A program made the translations under genes and the position numbers. A stretch of DNA of 64,000 bases from an uncultured Algimonas sp. (lineage in GTDB: Bacteria; Pseudomonadota; Alphaproteobacteria; Caulobacterales; Maricaulaceae), in contig NZ_CANMJB010000004.1 of assembly GCF_947498175.1 (NCBI RefSeq), forward strand, positions 248,001 through 312,000, written 5' to 3'. Below, piece after piece: positions 47,523 to 56,938 of the stretch (within the stretch, counting starts at the first letter, position 1; the number at the start of each line of letters is the position of its first letter). The notes beneath the pieces were generated by a model that saw nothing but the letters and a program-made list of their open reading frames with translations, was not told where the DNA came from and made no database searches.

Positions 47523-48287
47523 CTAACCAGGATCGCCGATAAGGCCGAGGGACGTGAAGAAGGGGTGTTCATAATAGTCCAGCATGCCGCGCGCGGTATC
47601 GAGTTCGAAAGGCGTGTCGATGTCGATGGCAGGGCTGGATTGAACGAGATGACCCGTCTTGCCGAAGAATATGCCCTTGGGTCGCGCTTCACGGAAGCTG
47701 GAAACGCGGAAGACATAGACCGCCCCTGTCAGGGCGTAGCTGGCATCCTCCGACTCGGCAACGTTCCACGCGTCCCGGCCGGGCATTAAGCGTTGAACGC
47801 AACAATGTTCATCGACCGTGACCAGCCACGACGGATGATAGCTTAAAGCCTGGAACGTCGCCACGGCATCGAGCTTGCCCGCATCCAACGCCGCAATGCA
47901 AGCCATGATTTCTTCGAGTGTCCGGAACGGCGAGGTGGGTTCGAGATAGACGATGATGTCCGGTGTCGTCCCTTCGGCATCCATTGCATCAAGATGATAG
48001 TGGAGCATTTCCACTACAGTGGAATGATCCTGCGATATCTCGTCGGGACGGTCCAGCACCTCCGCGCCGCTATCGCGGGCCGCCTGAGCGATATCCGGAT
48101 GATCCGTCGAAACGCAGACACCCATCGTGTCCGGTACCGTCTGGCCGATCGCGACCGCCCAGTGCAGGAGCGAGCCATTGCCGAGCCCTTGCAGATTCTT
48201 GCTCGGTATACCCTTGCTGCCGCCACGCGCAGGCACGAAGACAAGGATATTCGGGGATGTGCCCGGATCGGTAGCATCGCTATGCAT
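47523..48287 (-). CDS. CMP-nonulosonate synthetase (acylneuraminate cytidylyltransferase), copy 1
   Basis: 254 residues from the ATG that follows GAGGGAACAG. LVFVPARGGSKGIPSKNL is the CTP-binding loop of the NeuA/LegF family; CVSTDHPDIA and IIVYLEPTSPFRT are further blocks. It activates a nonulosonic acid with CTP in the cytosol. It overlaps the upstream copy 2 by 8 bp. The two copies are only moderately alike, suggesting different substrates. Confidence 0.85.
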   Translation of the reverse strand: MHSDATDPGTSPNILVFVPARGGSKGIPSKNLQGLGNGSLLHWAVAIGQTVPDTMGVCVSTDHPDIAQAARDSGAEVLDRPDEISQDHSTVVEMLHYHLDAMDAEGTTPDIIVYLEPTSPFRTLEEIMACIAALDAGKLDAVATFQALSYHPSWLVTVDEHCCVQRLMPGRDAWNVAESEDASYALTGAVYVFRVSSFREARPKGIFFGKTGHLVQSSPAIDIDTPFELDTARGMLDYYEHPFFTSLGLIGDPG

Positions 48288-48984
48288 CTGTTCCCTCATC
48301 GGCCAGAGCCTTTTCCATCCAGACCCGGGCGAGGGTCAGGTCAAAATCGGTATCTATATCGATGGAACGGTGATGAGGCATTTCGTAGGCATAGGTCGGA
48401 TCCATCAGGAAGCTCGATTTCTCGGAGGCGAGGAAGCTTTCACGATCGCAGACGTAGACCGCTCCGTTGGGAACATAGGCCTTCTCCTGTTCCTGGCGCC
48501 TTTTGAATGGATCGGCCGCTTCAAAATAAGGCTCCATGATCTCTTTGCGTTTGGCCCAGAAACGTCCCGGGGTGACTTCGCTTTCCGTGACGCTCACGAC
48601 GGTATGGCAGCGGACCGTCTCGAACAAATCGACGCAGGCTCTGATATCCTGGGTCAGGCGCAGGGGTGAGGTCGGCTGCAGATAGACGAAACGATCATAG
48701 CCGTTTCCGAGAATGTCCAGGGCGTGGAGCGCCGCCGCCTTTGCGGTTGCGGTCGAACCGGACAAATGCTCGGGACGGTCAATGACGCCTGCCCCGTGAC
48801 GCCTAGCCTCGGCTTTCGTGGGCTCGTGATCGGTGCTGACATAGATGTTGTCCAAGCCGATGACAGGCGCGGCCGCCTCGATCGCAATCTGGATCAGGGA
48901 ACGTCCGTCGATCTCCATGAGGTTCTTGCCAGGCAGGCGGACGGAGCCCCCTCTTGCCGGTATAATTGCGGGGATGACGGACAT
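48280..48984 (-). CDS. CMP-nonulosonate synthetase (acylneuraminate cytidylyltransferase), copy 2
   Basis: 234 residues from the ATG preceded by GGGAGG. AIIPARGGSVRLPGKNL is the CTP-binding loop, IYVSTDHEPTK and RFVYLQPTSPLRL the following blocks, and DIDTDFDLTLAR the C-terminal metal-binding stretch. Same reaction class as copy 1. In the legionaminate pathway of Campylobacter, LegF and PtmB are two such paralogues in one locus, so a pair is not unprecedented. Confidence 0.85.
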   Translation of the reverse strand: MSVIPAIIPARGGSVRLPGKNLMEIDGRSLIQIAIEAAAPVIGLDNIYVSTDHEPTKAEARRHGAGVIDRPEHLSGSTATAKAAALHALDILGNGYDRFVYLQPTSPLRLTQDIRACVDLFETVRCHTVVSVTESEVTPGRFWAKRKEIMEPYFEAADPFKRRQEQEKAYVPNGAVYVCDRESFLASEKSSFLMDPTYAYEMPHHRSIDIDTDFDLTLARVWMEKALADEGTDA

Positions 48985-49012
48985 CACCGCCCTCCCGAAT
49001 CAGTGACTGTCT

Positions 49013-49831
49013 TTACCAGCACGAGAAGCCTCCATCGACGAACAGGTTTGTGCCGGTAATGTAGCCTGCGGCGGGAGAGGCGAGGAAAACGGCCGGCCCC
49101 ACAAGGTCTTCGACACGGCCCATGCGGCCAAGCGGCGTGCGCGCCTCGTACTGGCTGACGAACGCGTCGTTCTGGCCGGACTGAACGCCACCCGGCGTCA
49201 GTGTGTTCACGCGAATGCCGTTGCGGCCCCAGTATCCCGCAAGATAGCGCGACAGACTGACAACACCCCCCTTCGAGGCCGAGTAGATCGGCGGCGTGTT
49301 GATCTGGGTACCCATATAGTTCGAGCTGGCATAGAGGGACGGGTTCGGTGCGATCGAGCCGTAGATACTGGACACGAAGGTCATGGAGGCAGTTGCACCA
49401 TGCTCTCGCATGTGTGCCGCCATCGCTTGGGAAAGAAAGAATGCGCCCGACAGGTTGACGTCCATGACTGCGTTCCAGACCTCCGCGTCCATATCGTCTG
49501 GACCGGCCATGAAACGAAGCAGATCCGGCCCCTTGGAAGCCGCATTGTTGAGCAGGTGGTGGATCGGCCCCATCGCGCCTGCAATCTCTTCGGTGATCCC
49601 GGCATTATCCGCCTCCGAACCGATCCGGAACGCAAAGCCCCTGATACGCCCGGACTCCGCCTGCTCCCCGAACATTTCGCGCGTGCGCGCGGGCGTATCG
49701 TCCATCATGTCGATCAGCGCCACTGTGGCTCCGGCGTCCAGAAACCCTAGAGCCATGTGCCGACCCAGAATTCCCAATCCACCTGTGATGACCACGCATT
49801 GTCCGGATAGCGAAAACTTCGAATTTGCCAT
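49013..49831 (-). CDS. Short-chain dehydrogenase, PtmA-like
   Basis: 272 residues. VVITGGLGILGRHMALGF is the NAD(P)-binding loop, YSASKGGVVSLSRYL holds the catalytic Tyr and Lys, and it ends in GTNLFVDGGFSCW. The ending and the placement next to the CMP-synthetases fit the PtmA-type oxidoreductase of nonulosonate loci. It starts a minus-strand block of three genes. It resembles the SDR at 56141 closely in layout. Confidence 0.8.
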   Translation of the reverse strand: MANSKFSLSGQCVVITGGLGILGRHMALGFLDAGATVALIDMMDDTPARTREMFGEQAESGRIRGFAFRIGSEADNAGITEEIAGAMGPIHHLLNNAASKGPDLLRFMAGPDDMDAEVWNAVMDVNLSGAFFLSQAMAAHMREHGATASMTFVSSIYGSIAPNPSLYASSNYMGTQINTPPIYSASKGGVVSLSRYLAGYWGRNGIRVNTLTPGGVQSGQNDAFVSQYEARTPLGRMGRVEDLVGPAVFLASPAAGYITGTNLFVDGGFSCW

Positions 49832-50100
49832 GAGTAGCCGCTCGCTGTGTTTCCGGTGCCAGTGTCGAAAGCGCCGTTCGTAACGGTCATAGACATTACG
49901 TCGAAGCCGTTATGACAGTCGGAAAGACGACGCAAGTGTTGCAACGGGCGGGTGTTCCTCTCTTGCCGCAATATAATACGCACTCTGGCGGAGACGATTT
50001 CGTTGCGAAGTCATTCGCCGCTTTTCGGTTAAAAGTCTGTCTTCCAAATGTAGCGCAATTGAGGCCTTTGAAGTGCGAGAAAGGAAATTAAGGCGTCGTC

Positions 50101-51346
50101 ATGAAGATCGCATATCGCAGAGACATCGATGGATTGCGGGCCATCGCGGTCGGAGCCGTGGTCCTTTTTCACGCCAACGTCTCGGCGATCCCCCCCGGGG
50201 GAGGGAGGGGTATGTCGGCGTCGACGTGTTCTTCGTCATTTCGGGCTTTCTGATCGCCACCTTGATCGTCAAGCACGAGGGCAGCTCGAAAGAATTCTAC
50301 AAGACTTTCTATGAACGCCGGGTCCGATGGCTGTTCCCGCCTATGGTGCCGGCGTTGCTGTTCACGCGCGTCGGCGGCGATCATGGCCGGCGGGATCGCC
50401 CTGTCGGTCGGCCTGTCCGTGCTGTCGTATTTCTATGTCGAACAGCGCCTGCGAAAGCGACGAATTCTGGCGTCCCCCAACCGTTTGCTCATGGCATTCC
50501 TGGCCGGTTCCGTTGTGATCGGCCTGACGGGCGCCGTCATCCGGATCAGCGACGGCCTTCCAAGTCGGATTCCCAAATCCGTTGCAGAATATAAAACGAA
50601 ACTGGCCGAGCAAAATTTCAGATTTAGAGAGGCATCCGAGGTCGAGAGATGTTGGCTGAGAAACGACAGCGACATGGACACATTGACCCAGAAATGCATG
50701 GCATCGGAGGAAGGCCGGAAAAATGTGATCGTGATGGGTGATTCCCACTCCGCCCACCTCATGGCCGGATTGAGAAGCGCCTTTCCGGAAACGCATTTCA
50801 GCCAAGTTTCAGGCAGTAGCTGTCCGCTCGTGAGAGGCTACTCGGCCGGTGTGAGAAAGGCCTGCCGTGCCATTCTCGACTGGATGGAGGACACCAACAA
50901 CTTTTGTCCCTTCCACGCCGTAGTTCTGAGCACACGAGGCGAAAGGGATTCGGCCCGACTTTTGGGCCAATGGGCCATCGAATTGTCGGAGATCTATGAC
51001 GGCGAAGTTCACGTCGTGGGACCCGCCTCCCTTCTATGTTCTGAACATGCCGACCATTTATCCCGAGATAATGGACAAGTCCGACGAAGACATCGATGCC
51101 GCTTTCGATGAGGCCCTAGATGCCCGGCTGACCAGCCTCGACGCGCAGATGGCGCATCAATTGACCGAAACCCGGGTGAATTACATCTCGCTGTTCGACG
51201 TCATATGCGAAAGCGATGTAACGCTATGCAGTCATTTCGATACGCAAGGATGGCCAATCCTCGTCGATAATTCGCATTTCAGCCGACAGGCTTCCATCGA
51301 GGTTGTTGCAAAAGCGAAATCCACAGGCCGCCTGCGTCTCGATTGA
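50101..51346 (+). pseudogene. Acyltransferase-3/SGNH O-acetyltransferase, broken three times
   Basis: The start, YRRDIDGLRAIAVGAVVLFH, and VDVFFVISGFLIATLI are the first acyltransferase-3 helices. A frameshift sits in a C7-G5-A-G3-A-G4 tract (50190-50210). Right after the second helix the reading jumps to ALSVGLSVLSYFYVEQ, which belongs to the last helices, so most of the membrane domain is deleted. The periplasmic SGNH domain follows, with VIVMGDSHSAHLM, then a one-base shift near 51024, then VDNSHFSRQAS with the catalytic His. Such enzymes O-acetylate surface glycans. Not functional as read. Confidence 0.8.
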
Positions 51347-51365
51347 CATGAACGGAGCCCACACG

Positions 51366-52040
51366 ATGGGAGCCACGCTGGTCACGAAAGACAAAGCGCC
51401 TCAGGACCAGCCCGTGAAAGGCATTCTCTAGCTGACGACCGTCGTTCTCGTTGCGGCAGGGGCGGTGTTCGCCTTGTTCTATACAGACCCGGCACAGGGA
51501 CCTAGCATGGACACGGCGACCGTTTCCACGATGCCGCAAAGCGCCTTCAAACCCGGCGTGAACATCGCGGTCGGAACACATTCGACACAAAGAGGCACAG
51601 CCGACGTAACACTCGACGCGGACACGATCGTCATCCGCGACATCGATCCCGACCGCATACAGGATCACCGTTGGGTCGTGTCGGGCGTCGAAGCCGGCCA
51701 AGACCATACAGCCGTGTTCGGCATCATCCCGTCCAGCAACTCCGCGCAGACAACGAATTTCAGCACCATCTACGCAGCCAAGGGAGATACACCGCGCGTC
51801 TACACCGCCAATGTCAATTCGGCTCTGGGAATGGCACGTTCCACGCGCAAAGCAGCCATCGAGGGTCTCGAGATCTTCAGACTGGACAGCCAATGGGCCG
51901 TAATCATGATAACCGCAAGCCCGCCCACGCCGTCCACCATGCAGGTCATCGTCAGACCGAGCACCCAACCTGAGGGAACAGACACGCTCGCTGTCACCGT
52001 TTTCGATGTTTCGATAAGAGATGCGAACCGTGGGCAATGA
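51366..52040 (+). pseudogene. Membrane-anchored protein of the acylation locus, internal TAG
   Basis: The reading starts after GGAG and meets TAG at 51429-51431 as codon 22, just before a perfectly good membrane helix (TTVVLVAAGAVFALFYT). The same frame continues as a 200-residue extracytoplasmic domain with no stop. The domain is beta-rich; it takes the place an AlgF-like periplasmic partner would have before the AlgI-like gene, but I see no AlgF motif. Downstream starts inside the frame could still give a shorter protein lacking part of the anchor. Confidence 0.6.
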
Positions 52041-52230
52041 TCGTGCGTCACCCAGCGGTTGAACGGGCATCTTTACCCCGGACCGCGAGTGCGCCCTTGC
52101 CTATCGGGTCCGGCGCGGCGTATTCGAGCGAAGCCGAAGCGGTACGGCATCCGTGAGGGTTTCGGTCTAGCGTCACCGCGATCTGAACAACTCAAAGGCA
52201 CGCATCCGCACCTTTTGGCACAGGCAACGC

Positions 52231-53694
52231 ATGGTCTTCAGTTCTTTCGACTTCGTGTGGGTGTTCTTGCCGATCACCTATCTTCTGTTCCTGATCGTGA
52301 ACCGGATGTTTCCACGTGCCAACGGTGCGCTGCTGCTTGCGGCATCCGTGATTTTCTACAGCTATTGGAGCGTGCTTTACCTTCCGCTGCTGCTCGGCAG
52401 TATCGCGGTCAACTATGCCTTGGGCTTCATCATTCACCGCCGCGGCGTGTTGAAACTGGGCGTCGCGCTCAATCTCGCCTTGCTGTTCTGGTTCAAATAT
52501 GCCGCCTTCGTGCTGGGCATCTTCACGAGCGGAGACATCGCCTCCGACATTCTCGGCAACGTCATCATACCATTGGGAATTTCCTTCTACACGTTCCAGC
52601 AGATCAGCTATCTGGTCGACGTGAAGCGCGGCGATGCCGCACGCTCCGGTCCCTTCACCTATGCAGCCTATGTATCGCTGTTTCCGCAACTGATCGCCGG
52701 GCCGATCGTGCGTTATGCATCGATCGAAATGCAACTCAAAGGAATGTTGCGCGGTGTCCCGACGCGGCGACTGATCGTCCTCTTTTCCTCCGGACTGTTT
52801 CTGTTCGCCCTCGGACTGTTCAAGAAAGTCGTTCTGGCCGATGGGCTCGCCAATTGGGCCGACCCGGTCTTCGCACAGGCCCTGGTTGGGCCGATCAGCC
52901 AGTCGGACGCCATACTCGGGACGCTGGCCTACACTTTCCAGCTCTATTTCGATTTTTCCGGCTATTCCGACATGGCGCTCGGCCTGGGGCGAATGTTCGG
53001 ACTCTACCTGCCGATGAACTTCTTCTCGCCCTATAAGTCGCGCTCGATCGCGGATTTCTGGCGGCGCTGGCATATCTCCCTGTCCTTCTTTGTGCGGGAC
53101 TACATCTACATTCCGCTCGGCGGCAACCGGAAAGGCGTTGCACGCCAAGCGCTCAACCTGTTCTTCGCCTTCATCCTAATCGGCATCTGGCACGGGGCGG
53201 GCTGGACTTTCGTTGTCTGGGGTGTCGCCCATGCGCTCATGGTTCTGGTTTCGACGTTTAACCGCCGCCTTCCTCTGCTGAAGGCAATCCCACCGCTCCC
53301 GATGGTCATGGCGGTCGGCGTCACATTCGTCTGCGCGGCGCTGGCCTGGATTCCGTTCCGGGCCGAAACTCTGGACGCGAGCTGGACGATCCTGTCCTCC
53401 ATCTTCGGATCGGAGACGGAGAAGACTCTCTTCGTCGCCATCGGCGAAGAACGGCTCGGCATGATTGCGGTCGGGCTGTCCGCGCTCGTCGCATTCTTCG
53501 CGCCCAACGCCCTGCAATGGCTAGGCTCGCGTCGCCATGCGCTCCTGTTCGGTCAGGCCTGGCCGACAGGACATTATATGAAACGCGATTGGCGTCGGCG
53601 CTGGTTGTTGCCGGTCATGACGGCGCTCGCGCTCTATATCGCCCTCTCCTCGATGGAACTCGAGCCGTCCTCCTTCATATACTTCAATTTCTAG
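52231..53694 (+). CDS. MBOAT O-acyltransferase, AlgI-like
   Basis: 487 residues with about eleven hydrophobic segments. FYTFQQISYLVDVKRGD, DFSGYSDMALGLGRMFG, SIADFWRRWHISLSFFVRDY and LIGIWHGAGWTF are the MBOAT signature blocks; the catalytic His is in the last one, at about residue 320. AlgI-type proteins pass acetyl groups across the inner membrane to modify exported polysaccharide. It is followed 7 bp later by an SGNH-like partner, the usual pairing. Confidence 0.9.
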   Translation: MVFSSFDFVWVFLPITYLLFLIVNRMFPRANGALLLAASVIFYSYWSVLYLPLLLGSIAVNYALGFIIHRRGVLKLGVALNLALLFWFKYAAFVLGIFTSGDIASDILGNVIIPLGISFYTFQQISYLVDVKRGDAARSGPFTYAAYVSLFPQLIAGPIVRYASIEMQLKGMLRGVPTRRLIVLFSSGLFLFALGLFKKVVLADGLANWADPVFAQALVGPISQSDAILGTLAYTFQLYFDFSGYSDMALGLGRMFGLYLPMNFFSPYKSRSIADFWRRWHISLSFFVRDYIYIPLGGNRKGVARQALNLFFAFILIGIWHGAGWTFVVWGVAHALMVLVSTFNRRLPLLKAIPPLPMVMAVGVTFVCAALAWIPFRAETLDASWTILSSIFGSETEKTLFVAIGEERLGMIAVGLSALVAFFAPNALQWLGSRRHALLFGQAWPTGHYMKRDWRRRWLLPVMTALALYIALSSMELEPSSFIYFNF

Positions 53695-53701
53695 GCAGAC
53701 C

Positions 53702-55207
53702 ATGTCCAAGCGAGTCATCATTGCCGGAGCCATCACCCTTCTCACCTTTGTCGGTGCGCATGTGCTGTTCGCCGCCGGAACCGCGCGGTATGTCGAGAAT
53801 AGTTTTGTCAGCCGTGGGCCGAATGTACGTGCCATCGCCGATAATATACCCCGCGACGATCCGAGGCTGATTGCCCGTCATGTAGACATCAACGGCGCGG
53901 CGGATCTGATCGGGCTGTACGCCAAATCCCGTATGGAAAGGTCGGACGCGCCGGATATCATCTTGGCCGGGTCGTCTGTCTCGTATGGCTTCGGCGTGTC
54001 GCAGAACGCCAATCTGGCCGCAGCCATGACGCGTGTCTCAGATACGCCGATCGACATCGGCAATGTGGCCATCACAGCCTATGATGTGCGCAGTCTGGGT
54101 ATTTTCCTGTGTGAGCTCGTCGCCCACGATCTGTCGCCGGACCTGCTTCTAGTCGAGATTCCGGTCGTGAACGAAATTCCCTCGATCAACGGGCCGAACC
54201 CGCCCAATCGTCAATGGTTTCAGGATGGGACCTGCCCTCCGGACGATTCCGGCAAGCCGCCATCGTCGCTATTCCAGTACTTCCTGCGACATCCCTGGGG
54301 AGTGCATACGCCGTCTATGTTATCGGACAGGGACGGCCCTACGCGCGACGACGCCGTGGTCAATACCCTTCAGGCACCACCCGCGACCTATAATTTCACG
54401 CCGGCCGACATCGCTTCCAAGAGAGAGCTCGCCAAGGAAAGGCTGCAGAAACTGATCTCCGTCACCAAACTATACGATGTCCCCACCGCCTTCTTCCGCA
54501 GCCCTCTCTACCGGCCGGTGTTCGATAAAGGCGGTCTTGGGCCGATGCTCGACAGCTATGACGATATCTGGCGCGAACTGTGCACTTCCAACGCTGTCGT
54601 TTGCATCGACACGTTCGAGGATATCGAGAAAGCGGCCGACAACTTCTACAATCTGACCCATTTCAACGCCTATGGTGCTGAAACCTATTCCGTCGCATTG
54701 CTCGGCGAGCTCCAACGTCTGGGCTATGACGTGCCGACAACGAGCCGCTTCGTCCCGCGCAAAGCTCCCGTTTCCACCCGACCCGACAACAGCGTCGATC
54801 TGGACGGTCCGTTCGAGGCTCTCGCAACGCGCTTCTTCCTGCGCGAAACGCCCGGGGAACCCGACGATGTCATCTATTTCAGGCCGCTGGCGGGCAAGAT
54901 CCGTCTGATCCAGTCGAACGGAGAGCGGTCCAATCAATGGACCTACATGCGCGAGGACGACGGACGTGTGACGTTTACCTTCATCCGGCGATTTGCCGAC
55001 GGCCGCAAGCAGCAGAGCGCCGTCGGAACCGTGGAATTTACCGAGTCAGGCTGGACCGAGCGCACGGACGGGACGACGGATGCCTTGCCCGCAACCAGCA
55101 CGGTCAGCCTGATGGAGGACGGATCGCTGCAGCGCACCGCCAATGGCCGCACGGAGCGCCATCTTGCCGCCGAACGATTGACACTCCCGCCCCTGACGCC
55201 GCGCTAA
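53702..55207 (+). CDS. SGNH-like acyltransferase partner of the MBOAT
   Basis: 501 residues. An N-terminal hydrophobic segment (about 5-24) anchors or exports it. ILAGSSVSYGFGVSQ is an SGNH-type block 1 with Ser in place of the Asp of GDS, DIGNVAITAYDVRSLG gives the Gly/Asn blocks, and NLTHFNAYGAET holds the terminal His. This arrangement resembles AlgJ/AlgX-type proteins that receive acetyl groups from AlgI. The C-terminal 150 residues look like a separate beta domain. Periplasmic action is inferred. Confidence 0.7.
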   Translation: MSKRVIIAGAITLLTFVGAHVLFAAGTARYVENSFVSRGPNVRAIADNIPRDDPRLIARHVDINGAADLIGLYAKSRMERSDAPDIILAGSSVSYGFGVSQNANLAAAMTRVSDTPIDIGNVAITAYDVRSLGIFLCELVAHDLSPDLLLVEIPVVNEIPSINGPNPPNRQWFQDGTCPPDDSGKPPSSLFQYFLRHPWGVHTPSMLSDRDGPTRDDAVVNTLQAPPATYNFTPADIASKRELAKERLQKLISVTKLYDVPTAFFRSPLYRPVFDKGGLGPMLDSYDDIWRELCTSNAVVCIDTFEDIEKAADNFYNLTHFNAYGAETYSVALLGELQRLGYDVPTTSRFVPRKAPVSTRPDNSVDLDGPFEALATRFFLRETPGEPDDVIYFRPLAGKIRLIQSNGERSNQWTYMREDDGRVTFTFIRRFADGRKQQSAVGTVEFTESGWTERTDGTTDALPATSTVSLMEDGSLQRTANGRTERHLAAERLTLPPLTPR

Positions 55208-55220
55208 GGCGACAGGACCG

Positions 55221-56147
55221 CTAGAGCCGCTCGATCGGCACGAGAGTGCCGTCGGGTATGTCGGCCGCGCTCACCAGCACGGACAGGCTCTTCATCGTCT
55301 GGTCGAGCGGCACTTGCAGCTCGCCTGTTCTGGCCTGCCGGACGAAGCGCTGCAGGGTCCGGCGAAAGGCGGTGAAATTGTCGGATATGGTGATCTGGCG
55401 ACCGCCTTTCGATCCGCTGATCTGCAATCCGAAGAACGGGCCTTCGGGACCGAGATTGGCAATGGACAGCGTCTCGCTCCCCGCGCAGCCGACGGTTCGC
55501 GTGGCCCCGTTCCGCACGATCCATTTCGGGTCGAGATGCGGGAAGGCCCCGAGAGCGGCGTCGATCATGTGGATGCCGTATTTGTCCCAGCCATTGATGA
55601 CCGCGCACTGGATGGACATCAAATTGCCGACAAGATCGGGCTGGCCGCGAAAGTCGTCCAGTTCGCGCGCGAACCGCAGCCCCGAACAGCTCATCAGCTT
55701 GCCGGACGCCAGATAGGGCCGGAAGGCTTCGATATCGGCGCGGTCGAGGCTGAGCGGCTTGTCGACGAAGACGGACAGTCCCGCTTCGAGAAACGGCATG
55801 GCCATCTCCGCGTGACGCAAGTGGTCGTCGCGGGCGATGACGACCGCATCGACGGTTCCGGTCATGTCGGACAGCTCGTTCACGACCGTTTCGATCCGGC
55901 ACGCCTTCGCAATCGTTCGCGACAGATCCCGTTCCTGCGTCCAGACATGGGTGACGCGGGCATCGGGCAATCCGATGTCGGCGCGGTCCTGACGGGAGAG
56001 ATAGCGGTGGATGCCGTCCCATCCCGAAGTCGCCATGCCGTCTTCGTCATAGCCGTTGACGATGGCCGAAAACGAAAAAGGGTGGCCGTTGCCGGGGCTC
56101 AGGCCGACCATGCCGAGCCGCAACGGCGCGTCGACCTCGGCTACCAT
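55221..56147 (-). CDS. Gfo/Idh/MocA-family oxidoreductase
   Basis: 308 residues from the ATG that overlaps the stop of the upstream SDR. LRLGMVGLSPGNGHPFSFS replaces the usual GxGxxG loop, and LSVFVDKPLSLD has DKP in place of EKP with the Lys kept. WDKYGIHMIDAAL is the substrate-domain His block. Such a variant loop occurs in sugar-dehydrogenase branches. It pairs with the SDR at 56141 as the 49013 SDR does with the oxidoreductases in the main island. Confidence 0.75.
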   Translation of the reverse strand: MVAEVDAPLRLGMVGLSPGNGHPFSFSAIVNGYDEDGMATSGWDGIHRYLSRQDRADIGLPDARVTHVWTQERDLSRTIAKACRIETVVNELSDMTGTVDAVVIARDDHLRHAEMAMPFLEAGLSVFVDKPLSLDRADIEAFRPYLASGKLMSCSGLRFARELDDFRGQPDLVGNLMSIQCAVINGWDKYGIHMIDAALGAFPHLDPKWIVRNGATRTVGCAGSETLSIANLGPEGPFFGLQISGSKGGRQITISDNFTAFRRTLQRFVRQARTGELQVPLDQTMKSLSVLVSAADIPDGTLVPIERL

Positions 56148-56938
56148 GCGGTCCAGCCGCCATCGATGCTGATGTTCTGACCGGTGATGTAGCTGGCCGC
56201 ATCCGTGCACAGCATGACGGCGGCCGCCTTGACCTCGTGCGGATGGCCGATGCGCCCGACCATCGTCTTCTCGCCCAAGCGCTCGATGAAGGCCGGGTTT
56301 TCCTTCTGCGTGGATTCGTAAGGGAAGGGCCCGGGGCTGATCGCATTCACGCGGATGCCCTTGGGCGACAGGAAACTGGCCAGATAGCGGTTGAGTTGCA
56401 CCACGCCGCCCTTGGCCGCATTGTAGGAGGGCGGATTGGCGTAACGCTCGCCGTCATACATGCGGTGGTCGGGCGCGACGAGACCGTACATGGAGGCCAC
56501 GTTCAGGATGACGCCGCCGGGCGATTTCAGATGCGGCTCGAACGCTTTCGTCATGCGGAACACGCCGTTGAGCGAGATGTTGATGTCGAACAGCCAGTCT
56601 TCCTCGCTGATCGACTCCCATGTATTCTTCTTGCCGAAGCCGGAGCAGTTGACGAGACCGTCCAGCGTCTCGAAATCGTCGGTCACGGCGATGCGAAGGG
56701 CTTCGACCGCTTCGCTGTCGCCGATATCGACCCCGTAGCCGCGGCAATCCGTGCCGTAGCTTTCAGCGAGTCCTTTGGCGAATGACCGGCAGTTTTCCGC
56801 ATCCCGACTCGCCACCAACACGTTGGCCCCTTGCTCCGCCAGGCCATGGCTGATCTGCGATCCCAGCAGACCCGCCCCACCGGAGACGAGGAATGTCCGT
56901 CCAGACAAGTTCAGAAGAGATTTGAGCGAATGATTCAT
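56141..56938 (-). CDS. Short-chain dehydrogenase, PtmA-like
   Basis: 265 residues. FLVSGGAGLLGSQISHGL is the cofactor loop, YNAAKGGVVQLNRYL carries the catalytic Tyr and Lys, and it ends in GQNISIDGGWTAW, an ending shared by PtmA-type proteins. It is 7 bp overlapped with the oxidoreductase downstream. A second copy of this type (49013) exists 7 kb away, so one may have arisen by duplication or they may serve two sugars. Confidence 0.8.
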   Translation of the reverse strand: MNHSLKSLLNLSGRTFLVSGGAGLLGSQISHGLAEQGANVLVASRDAENCRSFAKGLAESYGTDCRGYGVDIGDSEAVEALRIAVTDDFETLDGLVNCSGFGKKNTWESISEEDWLFDINISLNGVFRMTKAFEPHLKSPGGVILNVASMYGLVAPDHRMYDGERYANPPSYNAAKGGVVQLNRYLASFLSPKGIRVNAISPGPFPYESTQKENPAFIERLGEKTMVGRIGHPHEVKAAAVMLCTDAASYITGQNISIDGGWTAW

